Both the position numbers and the translations under genes were made by a program. This document shows positions 8,428 through 18,304 of a stretch of DNA of 44,319 nucleotides, piece by piece; the first letter of the stretch is position 1; each line of letters starts with the position of its first letter. The notes under the pieces are model-generated. The model did not search any database. It worked only from the letters and a program-made list of their open reading frames with translations, and was not told the origin of the DNA. The DNA lies in contig JBFMBH010000017.1 in assembly GCA_040755095.1 (NCBI GenBank), forward strand, positions 1 through 44,319, read 5' to 3'. This stretch comes from Thermodesulfobacteriota bacterium (GTDB lineage Bacteria > Desulfobacterota > Desulfobulbia > Desulfobulbales > JBFMBH01).

Positions 8428-9738
8428 ATGCTGACACCGGTGCGCATCGGCACACCCGAAGGAAGCGCCATCCTGGCCCGGCTCCTGGACCGTTTCCAGA
8501 TCGCTGACCGCCGCTGCCAGGAGGAGGTGGCGGCCATCATCGAACGGGTCACGGTGGAGGGGGACAACGCCCTGCTCGATTACACCCGGCGCTTCGACTG
8601 CCCGGGCTTCCGCCGCGGGCAGTTCCGGGTCAGCAAGAAGGAGCTGCGGGATGCCTACCGGGAGGTGCCGGCGGCCTTGCGCCAGAGCCTGGAGCTGGCC
8701 ATCGACCGCATCCACTCCTTCCACGAGCGGGAGCGGGAGGAGTCCTGGGTGATGACCCGGGATGACGGCACCATCACCGGCCGCATGGTCCATCCGGTGC
8801 CAGCGGCCGGCCTCTACGTACCCGGCGGCACCAGCGGCAAGACGCCTCTGGTCTCCTCGGTGCTCATGAATGGCATTCCGGCCGCCATCGCCGGCGTCGA
8901 GCGGCGGGTGATGGTGACGCCGCCCAACGCCGAGAGCCGGGTGGAGCCGGCCCTTCTGGTGGCGGCCCAGGAGATTGGTGTCACCGAGATCTACAAGGTG
9001 GGCAGCGCCTGGGCCATCGCCGCCCTGGCCCTGGGCACCGACTCCATCCCCCGGGTGGACGTGGTCTGCGGGCCTGGCAACCGCTACGTCACCGAGGCCA
9101 AACGGCAGCTCTCCGGCCGGGTGCGCATCGACATGATCGCCGGCCCCAGCGAGGTCCTGATCGTCGCCGATGGCACCGCCGAGCCGGCCTTCATCGCCGC
9201 CGACCTCCTGGCCCAGGCCGAGCATGACCCGGCAGCCCTGGCCGTGCTGGTGGCCACCGACAGCCGGGTGGCCGCCGCGGTGCTCGTCGAGCTGGAGCGG
9301 CAGCTGGCCGGCCTCGAGCGCCAGGAGATCGCCCGGGAGTCGCTGGCCAACCGGGGCGCCATCCTGCTGGTGGAAGACCTGGACGAGGCCTTGTTCCTGG
9401 CCAACCAGATCGCGCCCGAGCATCTGGAGCTCATGGTCCACGAGCCCTTCCAGTGGCTGAGCCGGGTCAGCCATGCCGGCGCCGTCTTCATCGGTCCCCA
9501 TTCGCCGGAGGCCATGGGCGACTATGTGGCGGGCCCCAACCACGTCCTGCCCACCATGGGCACCGCCCGCTTCTCGTCGGCCCTGGGCGTGGAAACGTTC
9601 CTCAAGAAGACCTCGGTGATCGCCTACGCCCGGGAGGCCTTCCTGGCCGATGCCGCCCATGTCGAGCGGTTGGCCACTCTGGAAGGGCTCACCGGCCACG
9701 CCCGCTCGGTGCAGGTGCGGCGGGGCAATGCGGTCTGA
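8428..9738 (+). CDS. hisD: Histidinol dehydrogenase
   Basis: Catalyses the last two steps of histidine synthesis, oxidising L-histidinol to histidine with two NAD+ and a zinc ion. The 436-residue protein has the usual family length. Recognisable blocks include the PAAGLYVPGGTSGKTPLVSS region, VCGPGNRYVTEAKR, the IAGPSEVLI segment and IAPEHLEL, which carries the catalytic Glu-His pair. The start was chosen at 8428 because a purine-rich GGAAGGAGGAGGAG lies directly in front; an in-frame ATG at 8356 lacks this. No other his genes are nearby, so hisD is separated from the rest of its pathway. Its end overlaps the start of rsmG by 11 bases. Confidence 0.95.
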   Translation: MLTPVRIGTPEGSAILARLLDRFQIADRRCQEEVAAIIERVTVEGDNALLDYTRRFDCPGFRRGQFRVSKKELRDAYREVPAALRQSLELAIDRIHSFHEREREESWVMTRDDGTITGRMVHPVPAAGLYVPGGTSGKTPLVSSVLMNGIPAAIAGVERRVMVTPPNAESRVEPALLVAAQEIGVTEIYKVGSAWAIAALALGTDSIPRVDVVCGPGNRYVTEAKRQLSGRVRIDMIAGPSEVLIVADGTAEPAFIAADLLAQAEHDPAALAVLVATDSRVAAAVLVELERQLAGLERQEIARESLANRGAILLVEDLDEALFLANQIAPEHLELMVHEPFQWLSRVSHAGAVFIGPHSPEAMGDYVAGPNHVLPTMGTARFSSALGVETFLKKTSVIAYAREAFLADAAHVERLATLEGLTGHARSVQVRRGNAV

Positions 9739-10390
9739 TGCCGCGGCAGCCGAGATCCTGACCGCCGGCGCGCAAAGCCTGGGGGTAAGCCTGCCGCCGG
9801 CGGCCCTGCCGCTGCTTACGATGTACCTGGCCGAGCTGAAGCGCTGGAATCGCCGGGTGGATCTGGTGGCGCCGGCCCCGGATCCGGTGCTCCTGGCCAG
9901 CCACTTCCTGGACTCCCTCACCCTGGTGCCGGTGCTGCGGGGTCTGCCGGAGCCGCCCTCCCTCCTGGACCTGGGCAGCGGCGCCGGCTTTCCCGGCCTG
10001 GTGGCGAAGATTGCCTGGCCGGAGCTGGCGGTCCTGCTCGTTGAGCCGCGGCGGAAAAGGGTTTCCTTCCTGCGCCACGTGATCCGCACCCTGGACCTCG
10101 CCGGCTGCCAGGTGCTGGAGGGCCGGCTCCAGGAGCTGGCACCGGCAGAGCCGGTTTCGTGGATCACCACCCGCGCCTTGGGCAGCATCGCCGAGATCGT
10201 CCGCCTGGCTGCCGCCTGCCCCCAGGCCGAAAAGCTGGTGCTCATGAAGGGGCCCAAGGGCCAGGCCGAGGCGGAGGCCTGGCAGGCTGCCTCCCCGGAC
10301 GCCCCCTTCCAGCTCCTGGCCAGCCACGCCTTCACCCTGCCGCTCACCGGCGCCTCGCGCTTGATCCTGGTGCTCGGCCGCCGCTCCTGA
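9728..10390 (+). CDS. rsmG: 16S rRNA (guanine-527-N7)-methyltransferase
   Basis: Methylates G527 of 16S rRNA using S-adenosylmethionine. The 220-residue protein has the family signature LLDLGSGAGFPGL (SAM-binding loop) followed by VEPRRKRVSFLRHV, and the ITTRALGSI segment typical of RsmG/GidB. The start overlaps the 3' end of hisD by 11 bases, suggesting translational coupling. It is often found next to mnmG or parA/parB; here it stands between hisD and an alcohol dehydrogenase instead. Confidence 0.93.
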   Translation: MRSDAAAAEILTAGAQSLGVSLPPAALPLLTMYLAELKRWNRRVDLVAPAPDPVLLASHFLDSLTLVPVLRGLPEPPSLLDLGSGAGFPGLVAKIAWPELAVLLVEPRRKRVSFLRHVIRTLDLAGCQVLEGRLQELAPAEPVSWITTRALGSIAEIVRLAAACPQAEKLVLMKGPKGQAEAEAWQAASPDAPFQLLASHAFTLPLTGASRLILVLGRRS

Positions 10391-10408
10391 CCAGCCCGGA
10401 GACCCGCC

Positions 10409-11443
10409 ATGCTCCCTGCCGCCATGCAGGTCCAGCTTCTGGAAGCACCCCGGCCCATCGGCGAAAGGCCTTTGCGCCTGGCCCGCCTGCCGGTGCCTGC
10501 CCCCGGCCCGGGCGAGATCCTCCTGCAGGTGACGGTCTGCGGCATCTGCCACACCGACCTCCATATCGTGGAGGGGGACCTGCCGCTGCCGCTCCTGCCC
10601 CTCGTGCCCGGCCACCAGATCGTTGGCCGGGTGGTGGCCCTGGGCCCCGGAGTGGAAGAGCCGGCCCTGGGCCGCCGGGTGGGGGTGGCCTGGGTGCAGG
10701 AAAGCTGCGGCCGCTGCCGGTTCTGTGTGCAGAACCGCCCCAACCTCTGCCCGAAGATCCGCTGCACCGGCTGGCACCGCCACGGCGGCTTTGCGGAATT
10801 CACCGTGGTGCCAGCCGCCGCGGCCCATCCCCTGCCCGAAGGCCTGCCGGACGCCCAGGCCGCGCCCCTTCTGTGCGCCGGCATCATCGGCTTCCGGGCC
10901 CTCAGCCGCTCCGGCATCCATCCCGGCGGCCGGCTGGGCCTCTACGGCTTCGGCGCCTCCGGCCATCTGGCCTTGCAGATCGCCCGCTTCTGGGGCTGCC
11001 GGGTCTACGTCTTCACCCGCAGCGCCCATCACCAGGAGCTGGCCCGGCAGCTGGGGGCGGTGTGGGCCGGCCGAGCCGAGGAGGATCCCGGCACCACCAT
11101 GGAGGCCGGCATCATCTTCGCCCCGGCCGGCCCCCTGGTGCCCCTGGCCCTGGGCCATCTGGAGCGGGGCGCCTGCCTGGCCCTGGCCGGCATCCACATG
11201 AGCCCGCTCCCGGAGCTGCCCTACCATCTGCTGTACGGCGAGCGGACCATCACCTCGGTCACCAACAGCACCCCGGAGGATGCCCGCGAGCTCCTGGCCC
11301 TGGCCGGCCAGATCCCCCTGCTGCCAACCATCGAGGCCCTCCCCCTGGCCGCCGCCAACGAGGCCCTGGCCCGGCTGGCCGCAGGTAGGCTGCCGGCGGC
11401 AGGCGTGCTGACCGTGGCCGATCCCGCAGCCGGGCACCCGTAG
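10409..11443 (+). CDS. Zinc-dependent alcohol dehydrogenase family protein
   Basis: Medium-chain dehydrogenase/reductase, 344 residues, predicted to oxidise an alcohol or reduce an aldehyde with NAD(P). The catalytic-zinc region shows CGICHTDLH and a GHQIVGRV segment. The structural-zinc loop has four cysteines (CGRCRFCVQNRPNLC). The Rossmann fold shows GLYGFGASGHLALQIA. The overall look resembles the zinc-binding alcohol dehydrogenase subfamily close to AdhA (TIGR02822), but the substrate cannot be read from sequence. An ATG 15 bases later (10424) is an equally possible start. It begins 18 bases after rsmG and probably shares its transcript. Confidence 0.88.
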   Translation: MLPAAMQVQLLEAPRPIGERPLRLARLPVPAPGPGEILLQVTVCGICHTDLHIVEGDLPLPLLPLVPGHQIVGRVVALGPGVEEPALGRRVGVAWVQESCGRCRFCVQNRPNLCPKIRCTGWHRHGGFAEFTVVPAAAAHPLPEGLPDAQAAPLLCAGIIGFRALSRSGIHPGGRLGLYGFGASGHLALQIARFWGCRVYVFTRSAHHQELARQLGAVWAGRAEEDPGTTMEAGIIFAPAGPLVPLALGHLERGACLALAGIHMSPLPELPYHLLYGERTITSVTNSTPEDARELLALAGQIPLLPTIEALPLAAANEALARLAAGRLPAAGVLTVADPAAGHP

Positions 11444-11557
11444 GCGGCGGCCGCTGTCCCGGTCCGCACCTGCTCGCGCCGCGGCCGATCGGGTATACTG
11501 GAAGGAGGCTCGGCAGGACGTTTCGAGGCCGAGGGCACGGAGGGCCAGAGCGCTCCC

Positions 11558-13762
11558 ATGCACATCTTGCGTGCGACTCGCCTCATCGCGGTGGTCGGAG
11601 GGATTCTGGCTGGCGTCATCCTCTGCCAGACCGCGGTCAGCACCTTCTTCATGACCCGGGACATCAGGGCCCGGGCCGGCGCCCAGCTCGACGCTGCGGG
11701 CCGCACCGCCCTCGCCGCCTTCGAAGACAATCTGCGCCAGACCGCGGAGGACATGAAAACCCTCCTGGCCCACGAGGCGCTGGGGGCCTTTTTCACCGCC
11801 CGGGTCTTCGGAATGACCGAAGAGGCGGCGGCCAGGATGGCCACCTTCGAGTCCTTTCTGGCCAAGGTCTACCGGGCCAAGCCGCAGTACACCCGCATCC
11901 AGCTCACCCTGCCGGACGGCTCCCCGGTTCTCCAGATGCAGCACGGCGCCCGGCGTGAAAGGCCGAGCCCCCTTGCCGTCCACATCGATCCCGCGGCCTG
12001 GCAGCGGCTCATCGCCAGCAGCCAGGGCAGCGCCGAGGCCGAGCCGTGGCACCTCGCCCTCTTCGATGCCCAGGACGGCTGGGCTGTTCTGACCGTGAGC
12101 CCGGTCCGGTACCAGGACTGGTCCGAGGGGGTGCTGCTGGTCTACCAGCCCTTGCAGGACCTGATCCGCCAGATCCTCGCCAAGCTGGAGCGAAGCGGTA
12201 TCGCCTGCGCCGTCTTTGCGGAAGACGGCCGGCTGATCGCCCGCTCCCCCGGCATGGCCGAAGCGTCGCCGGCTCCGGGCTGGCTGCGCACCGACCAGAC
12301 CTTCCGGCCGCTGGGCTGGCGCATCCAGGTGGGTATGCCCTACGAGATCCTGTTTGCCCAGCAGGCCCGGTTCCGCTCCATCTCGCTGGCTGCCCTCGCT
12401 GTCTCCTTTGCCGCCGCAGCTGCCGCCCTCTGGGGCCTGCACGCCTACCAGCACGGCCTGGAGCGCCGGATCCGGGACCGGGAGCACGAGCTTCTGGACA
12501 AGAACCTCCTCCTGCAAGACACCCTGCGCAGGCTGGAAGAAGCCAGGGACGACCTGCAGAAGGAAAAAGACCTGGCCGAATCCGACCGCCGGAAGGTCCA
12601 GTCGGCCCTGGACGAGATCTTTGCCCTGATCCAACGGGTGGCGGCGGAGAAGAACTTCGGCGTGCGCTTCGCCCATCCGGCGCTGAAGAGATGCTGGGAG
12701 GCCATGCAGTGTGAGAATCCGGCCTGCCCGTGCTACGGCCAGGAGCCGATGCGCTGCTGGCAGCAGGTGGGCTCCTACAACCAGGAAGGTGCCCAAGGCT
12801 TCTGCCCTGCGCAGGCCGGGACACACTGCCAGGGGTGCCCGTTCTTCCGGGACGTGACCTCCGACCCGATCTTCCAGATCGGCGAACAGTTCAACAACAT
12901 GATGCACATCCTGGAGGGCCAGAACAAGGAGCTGCAGTCCGCCTATGCCGACCTGAAGGCATCCCAGCTCCAGATGCTGCAACAGGAAAAGATGGCCACC
13001 GTCGGCCAGTTGGCCGCCGGCGTCGCCCATGAGATCAACAACCCGCTGGGCTATGTCATCAGCAACCTCGCGTCGCTGCGGAAATACTGCCAACGGATCC
13101 TGGAGGTGGCCGCGGCGCAGGCCGCCATCATCGAGGCCGGCGGCGCCGACGACACCGGCCGCCAGGCGCTGGCGGCCTTGAAACGGCAGGTGAAATACGA
13201 GGCCATCACCGCGGACGTCGGGGATCTCATCGCCGAGTCGCTGGAAGGCGCGGCGCGGGTGCAGGAGATCGTCCAAAACCTCAAGGATTATTCCCGGGTG
13301 GACCAGGCCGAGCGCCAGCCGGCCAACCTCAACCTTCTTCTGGACAGCTCCATCAGAATGGCCGGGAGCCAACTGCAGCCCAAGGTCAAGGTGGTCACCG
13401 ACTACGGCACCCTGCCGGAAACCCTCTGCCACCCGCAACAGCTGAGCCAGGTCTTCCTGAATCTCCTGGTGAATGCCGGCCAGGCCATCGACGCGCAGGG
13501 GGAGATCAGGATCCGCACCCGGGCGAGTGGCGACCGGATCTTCATCACCGTGCAGGATACGGGGCAAGGGATTCCCGAGGAGCACCTGTCCCGGGTCTTC
13601 GAGCCGTTCTTCACCACCAGGGAGATCGGCAAGGGGATCGGGCTCGGCCTGAGCGTTGCCCATGAGATCATCGTGAAGAGCCACCAGGGCGCCATCACGG
13701 TGGCCAGCGAGAAGGGCCAGGGCACCACCTTCACCCTGCAGGTGCCGGTGGTCGCACCGTAA
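11558..13762 (+). CDS. Membrane sensor histidine kinase with cysteine-rich module
   Basis: 734 residues. A first transmembrane helix (about 8-30), a periplasmic sensor region and a second helix (about 270-292) are followed by a long coiled coil. Residues about 378-430 form a cysteine-rich module: CW, then C-x5-C-x4-C-x-C-x7-CW and a later CQGC. The same spacing occurs in the kinase at 18305-20716. Then come a [14 protein letters not shown] linker, a second coiled coil, the phosphoacceptor H in AHEINNP near residue 490, and a HATPase domain with NLLVNAGQAI, DTGQGIP and GLGLSVAHEI. No receiver domain is fused. The module may bind zinc or an iron-sulfur centre and resembles what is sometimes called a two-CW domain; this is inference. 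The gene converges with the FapA-like gene, four bases apart. No partner regulator is adjacent on its own strand. Confidence 0.9.
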   Translation: MHILRATRLIAVVGGILAGVILCQTAVSTFFMTRDIRARAGAQLDAAGRTALAAFEDNLRQTAEDMKTLLAHEALGAFFTARVFGMTEEAAARMATFESFLAKVYRAKPQYTRIQLTLPDGSPVLQMQHGARRERPSPLAVHIDPAAWQRLIASSQGSAEAEPWHLALFDAQDGWAVLTVSPVRYQDWSEGVLLVYQPLQDLIRQILAKLERSGIACAVFAEDGRLIARSPGMAEASPAPGWLRTDQTFRPLGWRIQVGMPYEILFAQQARFRSISLAALAVSFAAAAAALWGLHAYQHGLERRIRDREHELLDKNLLLQDTLRRLEEARDDLQKEKDLAESDRRKVQSALDEIFALIQRVAAEKNFGVRFAHPALKRCWEAMQCENPACPCYGQEPMRCWQQVGSYNQEGAQGFCPAQAGTHCQGCPFFRDVTSDPIFQIGEQFNNMMHILEGQNKELQSAYADLKASQLQMLQQEKMATVGQLAAGVAHEINNPLGYVISNLASLRKYCQRILEVAAAQAAIIEAGGADDTGRQALAALKRQVKYEAITADVGDLIAESLEGAARVQEIVQNLKDYSRVDQAERQPANLNLLLDSSIRMAGSQLQPKVKVVTDYGTLPETLCHPQQLSQVFLNLLVNAGQAIDAQGEIRIRTRASGDRIFITVQDTGQGIPEEHLSRVFEPFFTTREIGKGIGLGLSVAHEIIVKSHQGAITVASEKGQGTTFTLQVPVVAP

Positions 13763-13766
13763 GCCC

Positions 13767-15896
13767 TCAGTAGACGATGCCCCCGTCCCGGAGCTGAAAG
13801 GTCGCCGGGCTGAGATCTTCCGGGGCCACCAGCCGCCGCTGCCCGATCTGCACGGTGTTGCCCTGGAAGAAGGTGCCGGTGACCCGGATGACCCCTTCCC
13901 CGAGATCCCGCTCCATGCGGGCGGCCAGGGCCCGCTCGTCCTCGATCAGGGCCGCGCGCTGCTTGATGGTCTGGTTCAAGGCCTGCAGGAGGCGGACCAG
14001 GGCCTCCCGCTTCTCGGCTGGGGCTGCCGCCAGGAGGGCCTTGAGATGCTCCGGCGTCACCGAGCTGATCCCCAGGCTCCGGGTCAGCTTGAGAATGTTC
14101 TCCGAAGCCTGTTTGATCCCCTCCCGAATCTTTGCCAGGGCCGCCAAGTCCTCCGGGCTGTTGTCCAGGGCCAGGAGCGTATTCTGGCTGGCCATGGAGC
14201 CGACGGCGCTGGCATTGATCCCCCTGGTAGCGCAGACCGTGCAATCCACGATTTTTCCCCCCCGGCCATCCCGGTCCTTGAGCACGGTCACCGTGCCGCC
14301 GGAGCGGATGGAAGCGCTGTGGATGTAGGACAGGACCAGGATATCTCCCTTGGCCACCACCGAGGCATCCTGGATAAAGGCTGTGCGCAGCGAGCCGCCA
14401 GCCGCCACCCGGGTCGTCGCGCCGATGATCCCCTGCTCCACCACCAGGTTGCCCTGGGCCACCACCGTGGCCCCCAGCTCCACCGTGCCCTGGATGCGCA
14501 GGTCGCCGCCGGCCTTCACGGTGAAGCCCGCGGTCACCGAGCCGGCGATCACCAGGGAGGTGGTCACCTCGATGTTGCCGGTGGCATAGTCGACGTCCCC
14601 CGGCACCTCCAGGCACTCGGTCACCCGCAGTTGGCCCAGGTCGAAGGAGACGACACCGTTGACCCGGGCGATGTACAGCACCTTCTCGGCGCTGACCTCG
14701 GTCGCCACCAAGTCGTTGCAGGCGATGGCGATGTCGATGCCATCGGTGGTCTTGAGCTTGCGGCCGAAAAGATCCGCACCGGGCGACCCCCGGGTGGCCA
14801 GGATCTTCTCCGCCAGCACCGTCTTGGCCCGGACACTGGTGACCAGGTGCCGCTCCTTGAGGTCGAAGAAATCGCCCTCCTTGAGGGTGCCGGCCCGCAC
14901 CCCGGTCTCGAAGAAGCGGGTCAGGCGGGCATTCCGGCCCGGCACCGGCGGGAAGCCCCAGGCCACCTGCACCAGCCGCGGTGCCTCGTCCCACTGCTGG
15001 AGCTGGGCCACTGCCTGCTCCAACCGGTCTTGCCGAATGGCCCCCTCGCTGACCCCCTGGAGCTGGAGCAGACTCACCAGGTGCTGGACCGTGGGCGGCC
15101 GGGCGGTGCCTGTTTGTGGCAGCCGGACCAGGAAGGCGCTCATGCGGTCCCGGGCGATCCACAGCGGGGAGAGCACCGAAAGGCGATGGCCTTCCAGATG
15201 CACGTAGCCGTAGATCATGGAACGGAGCGAGCTGTCGGCGGTGACGAAGCGGACATGCTCCCCGGCCATGAGGGGCGGCTCGGCGGCGACCGGCTGGCCC
15301 AGCACATCGGTCCCGGGCTCGGGGCCGCCCCCGCGGCTGAGCACGGCCAGGACCTCGTCCGGCAGCACCACCCGCGCCGGGCAGACGGTTCTCGCCATCT
15401 CCTCCTGGGAGCTGGCGGCCAAGGTCTGGGCCAGGGCGGAAAAGTCCAGCAGCTGTCCCTCGGCCAGCCACACGGGCTGGCCGGTCGCCGGGTCCTTGCG
15501 CCGGGCCAGAAAGGGGAACTGGGGCTCCTGGCCGGCTGTCGGCTCCAGGCCCCGGGCCACCAGCAGCGCCTCCCGGGCGCCGCCGGTGGTCTGCAGCAGG
15601 CGAGCGGCCCGCCCCACCGCCTCCCGATCGACCCCAAAGACCACCCCGTGCCGGTGGAGGGCCTGGAAGATGTCCTCCGCCCCCACTGCCCAGGCCCCAC
15701 TTCCGGAGGCCCGCAGAAAGGCGGCCATCCGGTCCGGCGTGATGGTGATGGCAAAGGGGTCGCCCGGCGTCGCCGCCGGCACGGTCTCCCCGCCGGCGGC
15801 CGGGGTCGCCGGCTCGACGTCCGGGCCGGCAAACATCTCCCGGTAGATGTCGTCCAGGGATTGGATGGCCTTGTCCTTGTCCGATGGCTTGGCCAT
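13767..15896 (-). CDS. FapA/DUF342 family protein
   Basis: 709 residues. The central and C-terminal part matches the FapA (DUF342) family: a beta-helix-like stretch with repeating short beta units (GDVDYATGNIEV, GSVTAGFTVKAGGDLRIQG, GATVVAQGNLVVEQGI), followed by a coiled coil near residues 570-660. The N-terminal 200 residues are less familiar. FapA-like proteins are linked to polar flagellar assembly or flagellin control in some species and are often found with two-component genes; the exact role here is unknown. It is the last gene of the - strand signalling run and starts four bases after the receiver-GAF gene ends, so the two are almost certainly co-transcribed. Confidence 0.85.
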   Translation of the reverse strand: MAKPSDKDKAIQSLDDIYREMFAGPDVEPATPAAGGETVPAATPGDPFAITITPDRMAAFLRASGSGAWAVGAEDIFQALHRHGVVFGVDREAVGRAARLLQTTGGAREALLVARGLEPTAGQEPQFPFLARRKDPATGQPVWLAEGQLLDFSALAQTLAASSQEEMARTVCPARVVLPDEVLAVLSRGGGPEPGTDVLGQPVAAEPPLMAGEHVRFVTADSSLRSMIYGYVHLEGHRLSVLSPLWIARDRMSAFLVRLPQTGTARPPTVQHLVSLLQLQGVSEGAIRQDRLEQAVAQLQQWDEAPRLVQVAWGFPPVPGRNARLTRFFETGVRAGTLKEGDFFDLKERHLVTSVRAKTVLAEKILATRGSPGADLFGRKLKTTDGIDIAIACNDLVATEVSAEKVLYIARVNGVVSFDLGQLRVTECLEVPGDVDYATGNIEVTTSLVIAGSVTAGFTVKAGGDLRIQGTVELGATVVAQGNLVVEQGIIGATTRVAAGGSLRTAFIQDASVVAKGDILVLSYIHSASIRSGGTVTVLKDRDGRGGKIVDCTVCATRGINASAVGSMASQNTLLALDNSPEDLAALAKIREGIKQASENILKLTRSLGISSVTPEHLKALLAAAPAEKREALVRLLQALNQTIKQRAALIEDERALAARMERDLGEGVIRVTGTFFQGNTVQIGQRRLVAPEDLSPATFQLRDGGIVY

Positions 15897-15900
15897 GGGA

Positions 15901-16920
15901 TCACAAGCCTCCCAATACCTCGTCCAGGGTGGCGCACAGCGAGGGCAGCCCGTCGTGCACCCGGGAGTCGTGGACAGCGATGGCTGCCAGGCCCACCAGG
16001 CTGGCCAGGGCCTTGCGCTCCTCGTCCCGCAACGGCTGCGGGCCGCCCCGACTCACCGCCATCACCCCCAGCACCTCGTCCCCCTTCACCATCGGCACCA
16101 GGAGCACGGCCGTATCCGGGCCGACCACCCCGGTCCAGGGCTCGCCGGAGGCCGCCACCTGGCGGACCTCGTCTGCCAGCCCTGCGAGCAGGTCGCCGTC
16201 GCCGGCGTCAGGATGGCTGGCCGCCGGCCCCTGCTCCTCCCCGGCCAGCGGTGTCAGGTAGAGGGCGGCACGGTCCACCGGCACCGCTCGGACCACCGTC
16301 TCCAGCACGGTCTTGAGGGTTTCCGCCAGGGGATGGAGGGTGAGCAGGTGCTGCTGGATGCGGTCCCGGCCCTCCAGCTCTTGCACCTTCCGCTCCAGCA
16401 TCCTGCTCAGGCGGCGCTGGGTCTGCAGGGCGTCGTCCAGCTCCCGGGTCCGCAGCTGCACCCGCTCCTCCAGCTCGGCTGTCAGCTCCTCCAGCTGCCG
16501 GTTCTGATCGGTCAGCTGGAAGGTCAGCTCCCGGTTGGCCCGCTCGAGATCGAAGCGGGCCACCGCGTCCCGGATCACCAGCCGCAGATCATCGTCGTGC
16601 CACGGCTTGAGCAGGTAGCGGGAGGCGCCACCAAGGTTCACCGCATCAACCGCGGCGTTGATGTCCGCGTAGCCGGTGAGCACCATCCGGATGCTGTCCG
16701 GTGCCAGGGCCTGGGCCTTGGTCAGAAACTCCACCCCGCCCATGCCCGGCATCCGCTGATCGGAGACGATGACCGCCGGCCGCTCCCCCTGCTCCAGGAG
16801 GGCCAGCCCCTCCGGACCGCTGTTGGCCAGAAGAATCCGGTACGGCTCGTCCATGAACAGCCGCTGCAGGGTGCGCAGGATGTTCTTTTCATCATCGACG
16901 AACAGGATTGCGTGCTCCAT
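15901..16920 (-). CDS. Response regulator with receiver, coiled coil and GAF domains
   Basis: 339 residues. The receiver domain (about 3-120) has the acidic pair in LFVDDE, the phosphorylation site in VIVSDQRMPGMGG, the Thr of MVLTGYAD and the Lys of YLLKPW. A coiled coil (about 125-195) leads to a GAF domain (about 200-325) with VDRAALYLTP and LVPMVKGDEVLGVMAVSR. There is no DNA-binding or GGDEF output domain, so it probably signals through protein contact or gates a kinase by ligand binding. It lies 47 bases downstream of a receiver-kinase and four bases upstream of the FapA-like gene. Confidence 0.9.
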   Translation of the reverse strand: MEHAILFVDDEKNILRTLQRLFMDEPYRILLANSGPEGLALLEQGERPAVIVSDQRMPGMGGVEFLTKAQALAPDSIRMVLTGYADINAAVDAVNLGGASRYLLKPWHDDDLRLVIRDAVARFDLERANRELTFQLTDQNRQLEELTAELEERVQLRTRELDDALQTQRRLSRMLERKVQELEGRDRIQQHLLTLHPLAETLKTVLETVVRAVPVDRAALYLTPLAGEEQGPAASHPDAGDGDLLAGLADEVRQVAASGEPWTGVVGPDTAVLLVPMVKGDEVLGVMAVSRGGPQPLRDEERKALASLVGLAAIAVHDSRVHDGLPSLCATLDEVLGGL

Positions 16921-16967
16921 GGCTCCCCACCCTATGAGAACGTCGCAGCTTCTTCCGAGGCTGTCCC

Positions 16968-18278
16968 CTACAAGGCCTTGCCGATGAGATCCTGATCGAT
17001 CCGGGCAGGATCGGCAGCGCGAATCGGCAGGCGGACCGTGAAGGTGGTCCCTTCTCCCACGCGACTGTCCACGTCAATCGTGCCTTCGTGCTTGTGGACC
17101 ACGTTGTAGACGATACTCAACCCCAGTCCCGTGCCTTTGCCCACTTCCTTGGTGGTGAAGAACGGCTCGAAAATCCGGTCCAGATGCTCCCGGGGGATGC
17201 CACAGCCCGTGTCCTGGACCGCGATGCAGACAAAGTCTCCCTCCCGCCAGGTCCGCACACAGATCTCGCCCTGGGACTCAATGGCCTGCACAGCATTGAG
17301 CAGCAGGTTCATCACCACCTGCCCCAGCTGCTGGTAGTGACACCGCACCGGCGGCAGCTCCCCGAGCTCCCGCACCAGGGTGGCCTTGTACTTGAGCTCG
17401 TTCCAGGCAATGGCGATGGCGCCCTCCACCACCTGGTTGAGGTCGGCCTCCTTCTCCTCGGCCTGATCCCGGCGGGCAAAGGTCCGCAGCTCCTGCACGA
17501 TCCGCCGCACCCGCTCGGCCCCGTCCAGGGACTCCGCGATGAGCTGGGGGGCGTCCTCCAGGATCATGTCGATCTTCCACTCCTGCCGCTTGGTGCCCAG
17601 GGCTGCGCCGGCCCGGGGCGCCTCGGCAGCCAGGGCCGCGCTCTGCAGGGCCACGAGCTCGGAGAGCCGCGCCAGGTAGCGCTGCAAGGTGTTGAGGTTG
17701 CTGGTGATGAAGCCCACGGGGTTGTTGATCTCATGGGCGATGCCCGCCGCCAGCTGGCCGATGGAGGCCATCTTCTCCTGCTGCAGCACCAGGACCTGGC
17801 TGTCCTTCAGGTCAACCAGCGCCTTCTCCAGCTGGGCCCGCGCCTGGGCCAGCTCCTCGTTTCTCTGCTGCAGGCTGGCCAGGATCCGGCGCCGCTCCCG
17901 GGCGTAGGCCAGGGCCCGGGTGATCTGCCGCCCATCCGCCTGGCCCTTGACCAGATAGTCCTGGGCCCCGGCCTGGATCGCCCGTCTGGCCAAGTCCTGG
18001 TCGTCCAGGCCGGTGAGCACCACCACCGCCACCTCGGGAGCGGCGGCCAGAACCGCCGACAGGGTAGCGAGGCCAGCCGAGTCCGGCAGGCTGAGATCCA
18101 GCAGCACCAGATCCACGGCCACCCGGCGCAGGACCTCCAGACCGGCAGCCAGACAGGCAGCCGGCAGCACCTGGCAAGCGCCCCGGGCTACACTCTGCAA
18201 CAGATCCACCAGCACCCCCATCATGACCGGCTCGTCCTCGATGAGCAGGATCCGGTGCTCCTCGCTGGTCCGTTCCAT
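16968..18278 (-). CDS. Hybrid receiver-histidine kinase
   Basis: 436 residues, soluble. An N-terminal receiver (ILLIEDEP, phosphoacceptor Asp in [10 protein letters not shown], Thr in VVLTGLDD, Lys in YLVKGQ) is joined by a coiled coil to a kinase core with AHEINNP and a HATPase domain ([27 protein letters not shown]). Placing the receiver first suggests the kinase is controlled by phosphoryl transfer from another kinase, possibly the triple-PAS kinase just upstream. The start at 18278 was chosen because GGGAGAGGA stands five bases ahead; the ATG at 18308, which overlaps the upstream stop as ATGA, is a real alternative adding ten residues. Confidence 0.9.
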   Translation of the reverse strand: MERTSEEHRILLIEDEPVMMGVLVDLLQSVARGACQVLPAACLAAGLEVLRRVAVDLVLLDLSLPDSAGLATLSAVLAAAPEVAVVVLTGLDDQDLARRAIQAGAQDYLVKGQADGRQITRALAYARERRRILASLQQRNEELAQARAQLEKALVDLKDSQVLVLQQEKMASIGQLAAGIAHEINNPVGFITSNLNTLQRYLARLSELVALQSAALAAEAPRAGAALGTKRQEWKIDMILEDAPQLIAESLDGAERVRRIVQELRTFARRDQAEEKEADLNQVVEGAIAIAWNELKYKATLVRELGELPPVRCHYQQLGQVVMNLLLNAVQAIESQGEICVRTWREGDFVCIAVQDTGCGIPREHLDRIFEPFFTTKEVGKGTGLGLSIVYNVVHKHEGTIDVDSRVGEGTTFTVRLPIRAADPARIDQDLIGKAL

Positions 18279-18304
18279 CAAGTCCTCTCCCGATCCCTCA
18301 TCCT

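Noticed and set aside
9689-13684. 1331-residue open frame on the - strand across rsmG, the dehydrogenase and a kinase
   Set aside because: It covers three clearly recognised + strand genes and has no recognisable domain; high GC suppresses stop codons.
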